A DNA stretch of 64,000 bases from Raineyella antarctica (GTDB lineage: Bacteria > Actinomycetota > Actinomycetes > Propionibacteriales > Propionibacteriaceae), in NCBI RefSeq assembly GCF_900092135.1, contig NZ_FMYF01000001.1:442883-506882 (forward strand), read 5' to 3'. A model generated the notes under the pieces. It ran no database searches. It was not told where the DNA came from and worked only from the letters and a program-made list of their open reading frames with translations. The translations under genes and the position numbers were made by a program. Positions 8,211 through 16,406 of this stretch are shown here, in pieces (position 1 is the stretch's first letter; every line of letters starts with the position of its first letter).

Positions 8211-9080
8211 GTGACGCAGCCCCAGGGGAGCCCGGGCCTCAACGGTCCGGGCTTCCGCCCCTGTTACCGGCACCCGGGTCGCGAGACCGGCATCAGCTGC
8301 CAGCGGTGCGGCCGACCGATCTGCGGCGAGTGCATGATCCAGGCATCGGTCGGGTTCCAGTGCCCCGAGTGTGTTGCCGAGGCCAAGGGGACCCAGCGCC
8401 GTCCGCGGATGCGGGTCCGCGCCGGATCGCTGGCCTCGCAGAGCGCCACCGTGCTGCTCATCGGGCTGATCGTGCTCGTCCAGGCGGTCGACAGCCTGTC
8501 CCTCAACCGGCTGCAGGGGTTGCTCGCCTACCAGGGGTACGCCGTCCTCGGCGGCCAGGTGTGGCGGCTGGTCACCCACGTCCTGGTGTCCGGCGGCATC
8601 CTGTCCCTGGTCATCAACGGCTTCGTGCTGTGGCTGTTCGGCCGGACGATGGAGACGATGTGGGGCCGGTGGCGCTTCCTGGCCACCTACTTCCTGTCCG
8701 GTCTGGGCGCCGCCGTGGTGGTGCTCATCGCCGGCCCGTCGGGCCTGGTGATGGGTGGCGCCTCCAGTGCGATCATCGGACTGCTGGCGGCCAACGCCGG
8801 GGCCAAGGTCCATGCCAAGGAGGACGCCCGCTCCGACTTCGTGCTGCTGGCCGTCCTGGTCGGTTTCAGCCTCTTCACCAACCCGGCGTTCGTGCTGGCC
8901 GATGTCGGGGCGATCCTCGCCGGCGGTGCCTGCGGCTGGCTGTGGGCCTCGGTGCCCCGCGGCGGGAGCAGCCAGCGTCGTGGCTCGCTCAGCCGGACCG
9001 ACCAACTGCACCTGCGTGGCGCCCTGGCGGTGTTCGGCACGTGCATCGTCCTGACCGGGGTCGCGTTCCTGGTGCGTTGA
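8211..9080 (+). CDS. Rhomboid-fold membrane protein with B-box-like zinc finger; catalytic His missing
   Basis: The 289-residue product starts (GTG) with a zinc-binding module: C18, H21, C30, C33, C38, C41, C51 and C54. A six- or seven-helix rhomboid domain follows. The nucleophile region reads GGASSAIIG (S185), so a serine is kept, though the usual GASG is GASS. The helix that normally carries the catalytic histidine (xxHLGGxxAG) reads LADVGAILAGG, with D231 at the His position. The second conserved histidine (HxxxN in an earlier helix) is S132, while N136 is retained. From family knowledge I infer a proteolytically inactive or strongly altered rhomboid. It probably shares a transcript with the cyclophilin. 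Confidence 0.8.
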   Translation: MTQPQGSPGLNGPGFRPCYRHPGRETGISCQRCGRPICGECMIQASVGFQCPECVAEAKGTQRRPRMRVRAGSLASQSATVLLIGLIVLVQAVDSLSLNRLQGLLAYQGYAVLGGQVWRLVTHVLVSGGILSLVINGFVLWLFGRTMETMWGRWRFLATYFLSGLGAAVVVLIAGPSGLVMGGASSAIIGLLAANAGAKVHAKEDARSDFVLLAVLVGFSLFTNPAFVLADVGAILAGGACGWLWASVPRGGSSQRRGSLSRTDQLHLRGALAVFGTCIVLTGVAFLVR

Positions 9081-9081
9081 G

Positions 9082-9114
9082 CTGGTCCCGTCCGGTCGGA
9101 CGGTGATGGACCAG
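9082..9114 (+). terminator. Compound hairpin directly after the rhomboid-like gene
   Basis: Outer stem CTGGTCC/GGACCAG encloses an inner near-perfect stem CCGTCCG-GT-CGGACGG. It begins one base after the stop codon at 9078-9080. Confidence 0.5.
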
Positions 9115-9125
9115 ATGCTCGTGAA

Positions 9126-9153
9126 GGCCCGGTCGGTCGGTTCCGACCGGGCC
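9126..9153. terminator. Bidirectional terminator between convergent genes
   Basis: A perfect 11-bp stem, GGCCCGGTCGG paired with CCGACCGGGCC, with a six-base loop. GTGA/TCAC extends it outward after one mismatch. It lies between the + strand rhomboid-like gene and the - strand Lrp-domain gene and could serve both. Confidence 0.7.
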
Positions 9154-9181
9154 GTCACGTGGTCTGGTCGCGCGTCGGGGG

Positions 9182-9457
9182 TCAGCTGCCGAGGCTGAAG
9201 GCGGCCTCGAGGTCGTGCTTGGAGTAGGCCCGGAAGGCGATGTGGGTCTCGGTCTCGATGATCCCCTCGACCTTGTTCAGCCGGTCCGACACGACGGCGG
9301 CGAGGTCGTCCAGCTCGCGTACGTGCACCATGGCGACCAGGTCGATGTTGCCGGTGACGGAGTACACCTCGGTCACCCCGTCGAGGGAGGCGATCTCCTG
9401 GGCGACCTCGGGGATGCGGTCGGTTTCGGCGTTCACGAAGACGATTGCGGTGACCAT
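9182..9457 (-). CDS. Stand-alone Lrp/AsnC ligand-binding (RAM) domain protein
   Basis: A 91-residue protein consisting only of the dimeric alpha-beta barrel effector domain of Lrp/AsnC regulators: AIVFVNAETDRIPEVAQEI, GVTEVYSVTGNIDLVAMVHV, then a C-terminal strand ETETHIAFRAY. There is no helix-turn-helix. Such small RAM proteins bind amino acids or modulate full-length Lrp proteins. The start is ATG 9457, six bases after TAGGAT (9464-9469) and without a ribosome site, so the mRNA is probably leaderless; that -10 overlaps the stop codon of the gene behind it. Confidence 0.85.
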   Translation of the reverse strand: MVTAIVFVNAETDRIPEVAQEIASLDGVTEVYSVTGNIDLVAMVHVRELDDLAAVVSDRLNKVEGIIETETHIAFRAYSKHDLEAAFSLGS

Positions 9458-9463
9458 GGGGTC

Positions 9464-9469
9464 ATCCTA
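9464..9469 (-). promoter_or_regulatory. -10 element of the Lrp-domain gene (leaderless)
   Basis: TAGGAT on the minus strand, six bases before ATG 9457. It overlaps the TAG stop of the exonuclease/UvrC-like gene. Confidence 0.55.
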
Positions 9470-11311
9470 GTCATCCCGGTCCGGACCGTGGCCGGCGAGG
9501 ATCGCGGGCAGGTCCTCAGCCGCGACGGTGGTGTGCAGTGGCCAGACCCAGTCGCCCTGGATCTCGATCAGCCGGACCCCCGGCTGTTCCAGCCAGCCCG
9601 CCACCTGCTCGACCTCCTCGGGGAAGGCTGCGGCCCCCGACCGGGGCGGTGGGACTGACTCGGCGAGCAGGACCGTCTCCTCGGCCACCCGTACGGCGGA
9701 CTCGCCCGGCCGGGTCCGGGCCGCGCCGGCCAGCCGCCCGTAGCGGATCACGTGGATCTCCCAGCCCGGACGTCCTGCGGCCCCTGCGGGGGCGAACGTG
9801 TCGGCGGTCCGGCGCGCCGCGACGATCTGCGGACAGGACGCCACCGAGTCGATCCGGTGGTGGCGGCGGCTCGTGTCGAGGAAGGCCTGCAGGCGACGCC
9901 GGACGTCCTCGGCCTCCTCGTACCGCTCGTCGTCGACCAGCGGTCCGAGCCGGGCCCCGTGCGCCGCCACCACCTGGCCGGTCCGTCCCGCCAGGGCGCC
10001 GGCCACCAGCCCGATGATCGAGGCATAGTCCTCCGGGGAGATCCGGTGGTCGCAGGGCGCCGGGCAGCGGCCCATCTCCGCCAGGGCACACGCGGGGGAG
10101 GGGCTGCGGGCGCTCAGCCGGGCGCTGCAGCGGCGGACCGGGAACGACTCCTGCAGCGCCTCCACCACCAGCTGGGCGGCCTCCCGGCCGGCGAACGGCC
10201 CGAAGCGGACCTTCTCCTTGGGGTCGCGCACCACCGACAGGCGCGGGAAGGCCTCCTCGGTCAAGGTGATCCACAGCGGGTGCGCAGCGCGCTTGGAGCG
10301 ACGGTTGTAGCGCGGCTGGTGGGTGGTGATGAGTCGCAGCTCACGCACCCGCGCCTCCAGCGGGGTGCGGCACTCCACGTACGCCACGCCGTCCGCCTGC
10401 CGGATCATGTCCTCCATCCGGGCCCGCTTCTCGGAGGCGGTGAAGTAGCCCTGGACCCGTCGGCGGATGTCGAGGCTGGTGCCCACGTACAGCACCTCCC
10501 GTGCCGGTGTCCCGGCAGGCTCCGGCAGCGGAAGCTGATCGTCCGGAGCCGCGGTGGAGGGGGAGCCCGGGGGCCGGCCCCCGCCGGTGTCGTTGCGGTA
10601 GAACCAGTAGACGCCCGGGACGTGGGGGAGATCCTTCGCCCAGGGCTTGCGGTCGCGCCTGGTGGGCGAGACGGGCCGCATCGTCGCGACCAGGTCCTCC
10701 AGGGTCGTCACGTCCCGGTTGCCCACGCGGGCGATCAGGTAGTGCAACAGGTCCACGGTCGCCCGGACATCCTCCAGTGCCCGGTGGGTCGGGGTGGTGT
10801 CGGCGCGGACATGGGCGGCCAGCGTGCCGAGCCGGTAGTTCGCCACCTCGCCGTGGGGGATCACCTGCCGGGCCAGGGCGAGCGTGTCGACCACCTGGCG
10901 TGGGCGCCAGTCGTAGCCGAGCTGTTCGCAGCCCCGCCGCAGGAAGCCCATGTCGAAGCGGGCGTTGTGGGCGACCATCACGCAGCCGCGACTGAACTCG
11001 AGGAAAGCGGGAAGGGCGGCCGCCAGGGTGGGGGCCCCGCGCAGCATGGACGGGGTGATCCCGGTGAGCACGCTGATCTCGGCCGGCACCGGCCGCTCCG
11101 GGTCGACCAGGGTCTGGAACTCCCCGAGCAGCTCCCCGCCGCACACCCGGGCCGCGCCGATCTCGGTGATCGCCGCGTCCCGCCCCGTGCCGGTGGTCTC
11201 GAGGTCGACCACGCAGAACTCGACGGCGGACAGTTCCTCGCCGAGGTCGGCGAAAGACGGCTGCAGTCCGTCTCCGGCAAGGAGCCCGTCGAGGGGTCGT
11301 CGGTCGATCAC
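9467..11311 (-). CDS. DEDD (DnaQ-like) exonuclease fused to a UvrC-type GIY-YIG domain
   Basis: The 614-residue product joins two DNA-processing domains. Residues about 28-190 are a DnaQ-type 3'-5' exonuclease with CVVDLETTG, a histidine-containing VMVAHNARFDMGFLRR and a later HRALEDVRAT (DEDDh motifs). Residues about 225-340 are a GIY-YIG nuclease domain (VPGVYWFYRNDTG, then VLYVGTSLDIRRRV), and the C-terminal half follows the UvrC-like Cys-containing region (ARSPSPACALAEMGRCPAPCD). The same fusion is Rv2191 in M. tuberculosis, also next to trpD. GTG 11311 lies six bases after TAGCCT, so it is leaderless. A DNA-repair nuclease role is inferred. Confidence 0.88.
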   Translation of the reverse strand: MIDRRPLDGLLAGDGLQPSFADLGEELSAVEFCVVDLETTGTGRDAAITEIGAARVCGGELLGEFQTLVDPERPVPAEISVLTGITPSMLRGAPTLAAALPAFLEFSRGCVMVAHNARFDMGFLRRGCEQLGYDWRPRQVVDTLALARQVIPHGEVANYRLGTLAAHVRADTTPTHRALEDVRATVDLLHYLIARVGNRDVTTLEDLVATMRPVSPTRRDRKPWAKDLPHVPGVYWFYRNDTGGGRPPGSPSTAAPDDQLPLPEPAGTPAREVLYVGTSLDIRRRVQGYFTASEKRARMEDMIRQADGVAYVECRTPLEARVRELRLITTHQPRYNRRSKRAAHPLWITLTEEAFPRLSVVRDPKEKVRFGPFAGREAAQLVVEALQESFPVRRCSARLSARSPSPACALAEMGRCPAPCDHRISPEDYASIIGLVAGALAGRTGQVVAAHGARLGPLVDDERYEEAEDVRRRLQAFLDTSRRHHRIDSVASCPQIVAARRTADTFAPAGAAGRPGWEIHVIRYGRLAGAARTRPGESAVRVAEETVLLAESVPPPRSGAAAFPEEVEQVAGWLEQPGVRLIEIQGDWVWPLHTTVAAEDLPAILAGHGPDRDD

Positions 11312-11317
11312 GCGGCA

Positions 11318-11323
11318 AGGCTA
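11318..11323 (-). promoter_or_regulatory. -10 element of the exonuclease/UvrC-like gene (leaderless)
   Basis: TAGCCT on the minus strand, six bases before GTG 11311, with no ribosome-binding site. Confidence 0.55.
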
Positions 11324-11438
11324 GGCAGCGCCGCTGACACATTTCCTCGCCCGTCCAGATTCTCAGCCCGTCGGCAGCCGCGCCGATCGTCGGCAGCCGG
11401 ACCGCCATCCGTCGCCGTGCCGCGTCGCCTATCGTGAT

Positions 11439-11468
11439 GGGCGGCGTACGGGGGATCTCCCGCCGCCC
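11439..11468 (+). other. Hairpin in the presumed 5' leader of the 11496 gene
   Basis: GGGCGGC...GCCGCCC with an inner GGGATCTCCC lies between a possible -10 (TATCGT, 11430-11435) and the ribosome-binding site GGGAGG (11485-11490). It could fold at the start of the transcript. Function unknown. Confidence 0.35.
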
Positions 11469-11495
11469 GTAACAGGAGCCCGACGGGAGGCGCTG

Positions 11496-12359
11496 ATGCC
11501 GTTCCAGCAGCCGGCCGCGGTACGCCCGGGACTCGCGGCGGCCGTGACACTCCTCGTGCTGTCGCTCCTGCTCGCGGTGTCCCTCTCCCCGGTCGGAGCG
11601 CCGGACCGGCCCGCCGGCTCGGCATCGGCCGGCCAGCGGTCGCTCGCCCTGGAAGCCTCCACCGTGGTGAGGATGCGCGACGGTACCCGGGTAGCCTGCG
11701 CCGAGCCCGCCGACTGCCAGGTCTGGGCCGTCGCCCTTGCCGCGGCGAGCAGGGCCCTCGACCCGGTCCTGCCCGCTGTCCCGCCCTTCTCCGCGGTCAC
11801 GGTCATCGCCCCGACCCTGGCCGGTCAGGTGTCCGTGGTCGGCAACCGCAGCCAGGGCATCCCGGCGGCGACCACCCTGCTGGTCGGCGACGACCTGGTC
11901 CGCCGGGGGGTGGCCTCCCCGCAGGACCGCGGGCGGGTCTGGATCGTCGTCAACCCGGCGGTCACCCGGGCGGGCGGCGAGCTGCCCACGAGGGTGCTGA
12001 CCCACGAGCTCGTCCATGTCCGTACCCGCGCCGCGGACCTTGCCGGACCGCTGTGGGTGGAGGAGGGGTATGCCGTGGCGGTGACCGAGCGTGTGCTGGG
12101 GCCATCGGCAGCAATCGCCCGACCAGGACCCGGGACGGGCGACACCCTTGCCCCTCCGGCATGGCCGTCGGACGACTGGGTGCCGAGCACGACCGAGGAC
12201 TACGCCGTCGCCGGTGCCGTCGTCAAGGCCCTGGCCGGCCGGATCGGCTGGAACGGTGTGGCACGCTGGTACGCGGCGACCGGCGCGGGTGCAGGCTCCC
12301 GAACCATCGCCCGGAACCTGGAACAACAGATCACGGGAGGCAGACGTGCCCGCAGCTGA
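11496..12359 (+). CDS. Membrane-anchored HExxH peptidase-like protein (peptidase MA type)
   Basis: The 287-residue product has a membrane anchor at about residues 12-33, then an extracytoplasmic domain. It contains the zinc-protease motif HELVH (H170, E171, H174) and, sixteen residues later, WVEEGYA with E190 as candidate third ligand, the pattern of MA-clan gluzincins such as the peptidase_MA families. ATG follows GGGAGG. Its last 14 bases overlap the glucokinase start, so the two are translationally coupled. Substrate is unknown; it could be a true protease or a structural relative. Confidence 0.65.
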   Translation: MPFQQPAAVRPGLAAAVTLLVLSLLLAVSLSPVGAPDRPAGSASAGQRSLALEASTVVRMRDGTRVACAEPADCQVWAVALAAASRALDPVLPAVPPFSAVTVIAPTLAGQVSVVGNRSQGIPAATTLLVGDDLVRRGVASPQDRGRVWIVVNPAVTRAGGELPTRVLTHELVHVRTRAADLAGPLWVEEGYAVAVTERVLGPSAAIARPGPGTGDTLAPPAWPSDDWVPSTTEDYAVAGAVVKALAGRIGWNGVARWYAATGAGAGSRTIARNLEQQITGGRRARS

Positions 12360-13329
12360 CCGGCCATTCGCCATCGGCATCGACATCGGTGGCTCGAAGG
12401 TCGCCGCGGGGGTCGTGACCTCGTCCGGCGAGCTCGTCGACCGCCGGACCCTGCCGACACCGACCGATCGCGCCGATGCCGTGGAGGGTGCGATCGTCCG
12501 GCTGGTCGCCGACCTGTCCGCCGACCATCCGGTCACCGCCGTCGGGATCGGTGCCGCCGGCTGGGTCGACGAGACCCGGCGGATCGTACGCTTCTCCCCG
12601 CACCTGGCCTGGCGCAACGAACCGCTCGCCGACCGGCTCGCCGCCAGGCTCGAGCTGCCCGTCGTGATCGACAACGACGCCAACGCCGCGGCCTGGGGCG
12701 AGTACCGCTTCGGTGCCGGGCAGGGCTGCGACACGTTCGCGATGATCACCCTGGGCACCGGCATCGGTGGCGGGCTGGTGATCGACGGCGAGGTCCACCG
12801 GGGCCGCTGGGGCGTGGCCGGCGAGTGGGGCCACCTGTGCATGGTGCCCGACGGCCAGATCTGTCCGTGCGGGAACCGCGGCTGCTGGGAGCAGTACTGC
12901 TCCGGGGAGGCGCTGCGTCGCGAGGCCCGTGCGCTCGCCGGGACCGGCTCCCCGATGGCCGTCCCCCTGCTGGAGCTGGTCGGCAACGACCCTGAGGCCA
13001 TCCGCGGCCACCACGTCACCACCGCGGCACTGAACGGGGATCCCGCCTGCCTGGAGATCCTGTGCGGGGTCGGGGAGTGGCTCGGCCGGGGCCTGGCCGG
13101 CCTGGCCGCCATCCTCGACCCGGCGCGGTTCGTCATCGGGGGCGGGGTGAGCGAGGCCGGCGAGGTGTTGCTGGCCCCGGCCCGTACCGCCTTCGCCCGG
13201 CACCTCACCGGCCGCGGCTTCCGGCCGCTGGCCGAGGTCGTCGCGGCCCGGCTCGGCAACGACGCCGGCCTGGTGGGCGCCGCCGACCTGGCCCGTCGAG
13301 CCGCCCAGGAGCCCTCGCCCCGGGCCTGA
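12346..13329 (+). CDS. glkA: ROK-family glucokinase
   Basis: ATP-dependent glucose kinase of the ROK family, feeding glycolysis. The 327-residue product has the phosphate-binding motif IGIDIGGSKVAAGVV, the catalytic aspartate in DNDANAAAWGE (D111), a second phosphate loop LGTGIGGG, and the ROK zinc site (H163, then C173, C175 and C180 in CPCGNRGCWEQY). The sequence closely follows the streptomycete GlkA pattern from end to end. I start at GTG 12346 because it has GGGAGG five bases upstream; open frame continues to 12091 but that stretch lies inside the preceding gene. Confidence 0.93.
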   Translation: MPAADRPFAIGIDIGGSKVAAGVVTSSGELVDRRTLPTPTDRADAVEGAIVRLVADLSADHPVTAVGIGAAGWVDETRRIVRFSPHLAWRNEPLADRLAARLELPVVIDNDANAAAWGEYRFGAGQGCDTFAMITLGTGIGGGLVIDGEVHRGRWGVAGEWGHLCMVPDGQICPCGNRGCWEQYCSGEALRREARALAGTGSPMAVPLLELVGNDPEAIRGHHVTTAALNGDPACLEILCGVGEWLGRGLAGLAAILDPARFVIGGGVSEAGEVLLAPARTAFARHLTGRGFRPLAEVVAARLGNDAGLVGAADLARRAAQEPSPRA

Positions 13330-13410
13330 TCGGTGGGCCGGGCGGCGTCGGGATCGCCCCGCCGGCAGCTGCCCGAGCAGACTCCGACCACCGAACGGCT
13401 CGCCAGTGGC

Positions 13411-13416
13411 TACGCT
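13411..13416 (+). promoter_or_regulatory. -10 element of the acyltransferase gene (leaderless)
   Basis: TACGCT followed by seven bases and GTG 13424. No Shine-Dalgarno sequence is present. This -10 is the main reason for preferring 13424 to the earlier in-frame GTG at 13406. Confidence 0.5.
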
Positions 13417-13423
13417 GTTGGAC

Positions 13424-14203
13424 GTGTCCGAGATCGCGTACTCACTGTTCAAGAGCCTGCTGTTCCGCCCGGTGATCGCCGGGGTTTGGCGGCCCTGGGT
13501 CGAGGGCGCGGAGAACATTCCCGCCAGTGGTCCCGCGCTGGTGGCCAGCAACCATCTCTCGGCCGGCGACACGGTGGCACTCCCGGCGATGATCCCGCGC
13601 CGGATGGTCTTCCCGGCCAAGGCCGAGGCCTTCTCCGGCCACGACCTGAAGTCGAAGGTGGTGGCCTGGTTCCTCAAGGCCGTCGGCATGCATCCGATGG
13701 AGCGCTCCGGTGGCCGGGCCAGCGCCGAGGGCCTGCTGGAGGTCGCCGAGGTGCTCGACAACGGTGACCTGCTCGGCATCTACCCGGAGGGCACTCGCTC
13801 GCCCGACGGCCGCCTGTACAAGGGGAAGACCGGAGTGGCCCGGCTGGCCCTGCACGCAGGTGTTCCCGTCATCCCGGTCGCCATGATCAACAGCCAACTG
13901 CACAAGGGCCTGTTCGGGATCCCGATGATGCGCCGGGCGGGGATCCGGATCGGGCGGCCGCTGGACTTCAGCGAGTACGCCGGCCGGACCAACGACCGCG
14001 AGGTGCTGCGCTGGATCACCGATCGCGTGATGGCGGCGATCGACGAGCTGTCCGGGCAGGAGTACGTGGACGTCTACGGGACGAGCGTGAAGTCCGGGAA
14101 CTTCACCCCTGAGCAACTGGCGGAGAAGGTGCTGGCACGGCCCGGCCTCGGGTCCACCAAGCCCCCGGTGGAGCTGCCGGGCGCGACCGACGACGGGTCC
14201 TGA
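13424..14203 (+). CDS. 1-acyl-sn-glycerol-3-phosphate acyltransferase (PlsC family)
   Basis: Membrane-associated acyltransferase of phospholipid synthesis. The 259-residue product has the HX4D motif in SNHLSAGDT, the glycerol-phosphate site YPEGTRSPDGRLYKGKTG, and VPVIPVAMI downstream, all in family order. An actinobacterial orthologue (Rv2182c) sits in the same neighbourhood near aroG in M. tuberculosis. The first 18 bases of an alternative start at GTG 13406 overlap the probable promoter. Acyl donor and exact acceptor cannot be read from the sequence. Confidence 0.88.
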   Translation: MSEIAYSLFKSLLFRPVIAGVWRPWVEGAENIPASGPALVASNHLSAGDTVALPAMIPRRMVFPAKAEAFSGHDLKSKVVAWFLKAVGMHPMERSGGRASAEGLLEVAEVLDNGDLLGIYPEGTRSPDGRLYKGKTGVARLALHAGVPVIPVAMINSQLHKGLFGIPMMRRAGIRIGRPLDFSEYAGRTNDREVLRWITDRVMAAIDELSGQEYVDVYGTSVKSGNFTPEQLAEKVLARPGLGSTKPPVELPGATDDGS

Positions 14204-14233
14204 CATCGGGGCCGTCAGCCTTGGGTTTGCGCC

Positions 14234-14239
14234 TAGACT
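14234..14239 (+). promoter_or_regulatory. -10 element of aroG (leaderless)
   Basis: TAGACT, then seven bases, then GTG 14247, with no ribosome-binding site. Confidence 0.6.
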
Positions 14240-14246
14240 CGGGCTC

Positions 14247-15641
14247 GTGTCCGATGCCTCACGTATCCCGTCCCTCGACCAGCTGCATGCCATGAACCCG
14301 GCCCAGCAGCCGGTCTACGAGGACCAGACCGAGCTGGCCGACGTCGTCGCACAGCTCCGTACGCGCCCGCCGCTCGTCTTCGCCGGGGAGTGCGACGACC
14401 TGCGTACGCAACTCGCGGCCGTCGCCCGTGGCGAGGCCTTCGTCCTGCAGGGCGGGGACTGCGCCGAGACCTTCTCCGGCGTCACCGCGTCGAACATCCA
14501 GAACAAGCTGCGTACGCTGCTGTCGATGGCCGTGGTGATGACGTACGCCGCCCAGGTCCCGATCGTCAAGATCGGCCGGATCGCCGGACAGTACGCCAAG
14601 CCGCGCTCGAAGGACACCGAGACCCGCGACGGGGTGACCCTGCCGGCCTACCGCGGTGACGCGGTCAACGGCTTCGACTTCACCCCCGAGTCCCGGCGCA
14701 ACAACCCGCGTCGCCTGCTGGAGACCTACAACGCCTCCTCGGCGACGATGAACCTGGCTCGCGCGCTGCTCACCGGTGGCTTCGCCGACCTGCGTACCGC
14801 GCACTCGTGGAACGCCGACTTCGTCCGCTCCGGCCCGGTCAACGAGCGCTACCTGCAGCTGGTCCAGGAGATCGAGCGGGCGCTGGCCTTCATGGTCTCG
14901 TGCGGCATGGACGACGAGGCGATGCACACGGTCGACTTCTTCTCCTCCCACGAGGCGCTGTTGCTCGACTACGAGCACGCGATGACCCGGATCGACTCGC
15001 GCACCCGTACGCCGTACGACGTGTCCGGCCACTTCATCTGGATCGGGGAGCGCACCCGCCAGATCGACGGCGCCCACGTGGAGTTCCTGCGCCACCTGCG
15101 CAACCCGATCGGCATCAAGCTCGGCCCCACGACCACGGCGAAGGACGCCCTGGCACTGGCCGACAAGATCGACCCGGACCGGGAGCCGGGCCGGCTGACC
15201 TTCATCACCCGGATGGGTGCGGGCAAGATCCGTACCAACCTGCCGCCGGTGATCGATGAGGTGATGGCCTCCGGCCGGTTGCCGGTGTGGGTCTGCGACC
15301 CGATGCACGGCAACACCTTCACCACCGAGGGCGGCGTCAAGACCCGTGCGTTCTCCGACGTGGCGGACGAGGTCCAGGGCTTCTTCGACGTCCACGACAA
15401 GTGCGGCACCTGGCCCGGCGGCGTCCATGTCGAGCTGACCGGTGACGACGTCACCGAGTGTGTCGGCGGCGTCGGCGAGCTGGGGGAGGGCGACCTCGAC
15501 CAGCGCTACGAGACCGCCTGCGACCCGCGGCTGAACCGCAACCAGTCGCTCGAACTGGCCTTCACGGTGGCCGAGCGGCTCACCGATGGACGGATCCGTC
15601 GGTCCAACCCGGTGCAGGCCTTCGTTCCGGCTTCTTTCTGA
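14247..15641 (+). CDS. aroG: Class II 3-deoxy-7-phosphoheptulonate (DAHP) synthase
   Basis: Condenses phosphoenolpyruvate with erythrose 4-phosphate, the first step of the shikimate pathway. The 464-residue length and motifs are those of the plant-like class II enzyme: VLQGGDCAETF, MTYAAQVPIVKIGRIAGQYAKPRS, GEHTRQIDGAHV-like segment (read here as GERTRQIDGAHVEF), and the C-terminal VWVCDPMHGNTF. GTG start, leaderless. A terminator follows nine bases after the stop. Six copies of CGTACG fall inside this gene, usually where Arg-Thr or Pro-Tyr pairs are encoded. Confidence 0.95.
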   Translation: MSDASRIPSLDQLHAMNPAQQPVYEDQTELADVVAQLRTRPPLVFAGECDDLRTQLAAVARGEAFVLQGGDCAETFSGVTASNIQNKLRTLLSMAVVMTYAAQVPIVKIGRIAGQYAKPRSKDTETRDGVTLPAYRGDAVNGFDFTPESRRNNPRRLLETYNASSATMNLARALLTGGFADLRTAHSWNADFVRSGPVNERYLQLVQEIERALAFMVSCGMDDEAMHTVDFFSSHEALLLDYEHAMTRIDSRTRTPYDVSGHFIWIGERTRQIDGAHVEFLRHLRNPIGIKLGPTTTAKDALALADKIDPDREPGRLTFITRMGAGKIRTNLPPVIDEVMASGRLPVWVCDPMHGNTFTTEGGVKTRAFSDVADEVQGFFDVHDKCGTWPGGVHVELTGDDVTECVGGVGELGEGDLDQRYETACDPRLNRNQSLELAFTVAERLTDGRIRRSNPVQAFVPASF

Positions 15642-15649
15642 CCCGTCGA

Positions 15650-15684
15650 GCCGTCCGTGGCCGGTCCACCGGACCACGGACGGC
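15650..15684 (+). terminator. aroG terminator
   Basis: A perfect 11-bp outer stem, GCCGTCCGTGG with CCACGGACGGC. Its 13-base loop contains a further CCGGT/ACCGG pairing. It begins nine bases past the aroG stop. Confidence 0.7.
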
Positions 15685-15737
15685 CCACCCACGGTCCCGG
15701 GGCACCAGGGACGACCCGGCCGACGAGGGGATGGCTG

Positions 15738-16406
15738 ATGGACCACCAGTTCCGCATACTGACCGTCTGCACGGGGAACATCTGCCGCTCCCCGGCAGCG
15801 GAGCTGCTGCTGCGCCGCGGACTGGGGCCGGGGGTGCTGGTGGAGAGTGCCGGCACGCACGCCCTGGTGGACAGCCCGATCGACCCTCTGATGGCCTCCA
15901 CCCTGGGGCTGGCCGGTGCCGGCCCGGACAGCTTCCGGGCACGCGCGCTGGTGCCGGAGATGATCGAGCGGGCCGACCTGGTGCTGGCGATGAGCCGCGA
16001 GCACCGCTCGGAGGTCGTCACCCTGGTGCCCACCGCAGTCCGCCGGACCTTCACCCTGACCGAGTTTGCCGCGGTGCTGGCCGGCTGGGAGGAGGACGGG
16101 CAGTCCCGCCCCTTCTACACGGTCAGGCCGGGCGAGCGGCTGGAGGAGTTCATGGCCGTTGCCGCTCGCAGGCGCAGTTCGGGGCGCCCGGCGGAGTACG
16201 ACATCCCGGATCCGTTCCGGATGGCGCCGGAGGTCTACCGGGACGCGGCAGACAGGATCAGTCTGGCCGTCGACACGATCGTGGGCTGTCTCGACGAGAC
16301 CCCTGACGAACCGTTCGTGCTCCCGGTGCCGGAGCCGGTCGAGGAGGCGCGTCCGGGTACGTCAGAGCGCGGACTGCGACGTCTTTTCGGTCGACGCCAT
16401 ACGTGA
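15738..16406 (+). CDS. Low-molecular-weight protein tyrosine phosphatase
   Basis: The 222-residue product begins with the phosphatase P-loop close to its N-terminus: VCTGNICRSP, with C11 and R17 forming the CX5R signature. The general-acid region is recognisable as DIPDPF. It is about 60-70 residues longer than classical members, owing to an insertion around residues 110-150 and an acidic C-terminal tail ending in LRRLFGRRHT. I place the start at ATG 15738 after a GAGGGG site. Its 3' end overlaps the convergent cutinase gene by 45 bases. Targets unknown; a Tyr-phosphorylated envelope or polysaccharide protein is possible. Confidence 0.87.
   Translation: MDHQFRILTVCTGNICRSPAAELLLRRGLGPGVLVESAGTHALVDSPIDPLMASTLGLAGAGPDSFRARALVPEMIERADLVLAMSREHRSEVVTLVPTAVRRTFTLTEFAAVLAGWEEDGQSRPFYTVRPGERLEEFMAVAARRRSSGRPAEYDIPDPFRMAPEVYRDAADRISLAVDTIVGCLDETPDEPFVLPVPEPVEEARPGTSERGLRRLFGRRHT

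Noticed and set aside
10341-13391. A 1016-codon open frame on the minus strand
   Set aside because: It runs antisense to the peptidase-like and glucokinase genes and out of frame in the exonuclease gene, whose real frame contains all motifs.
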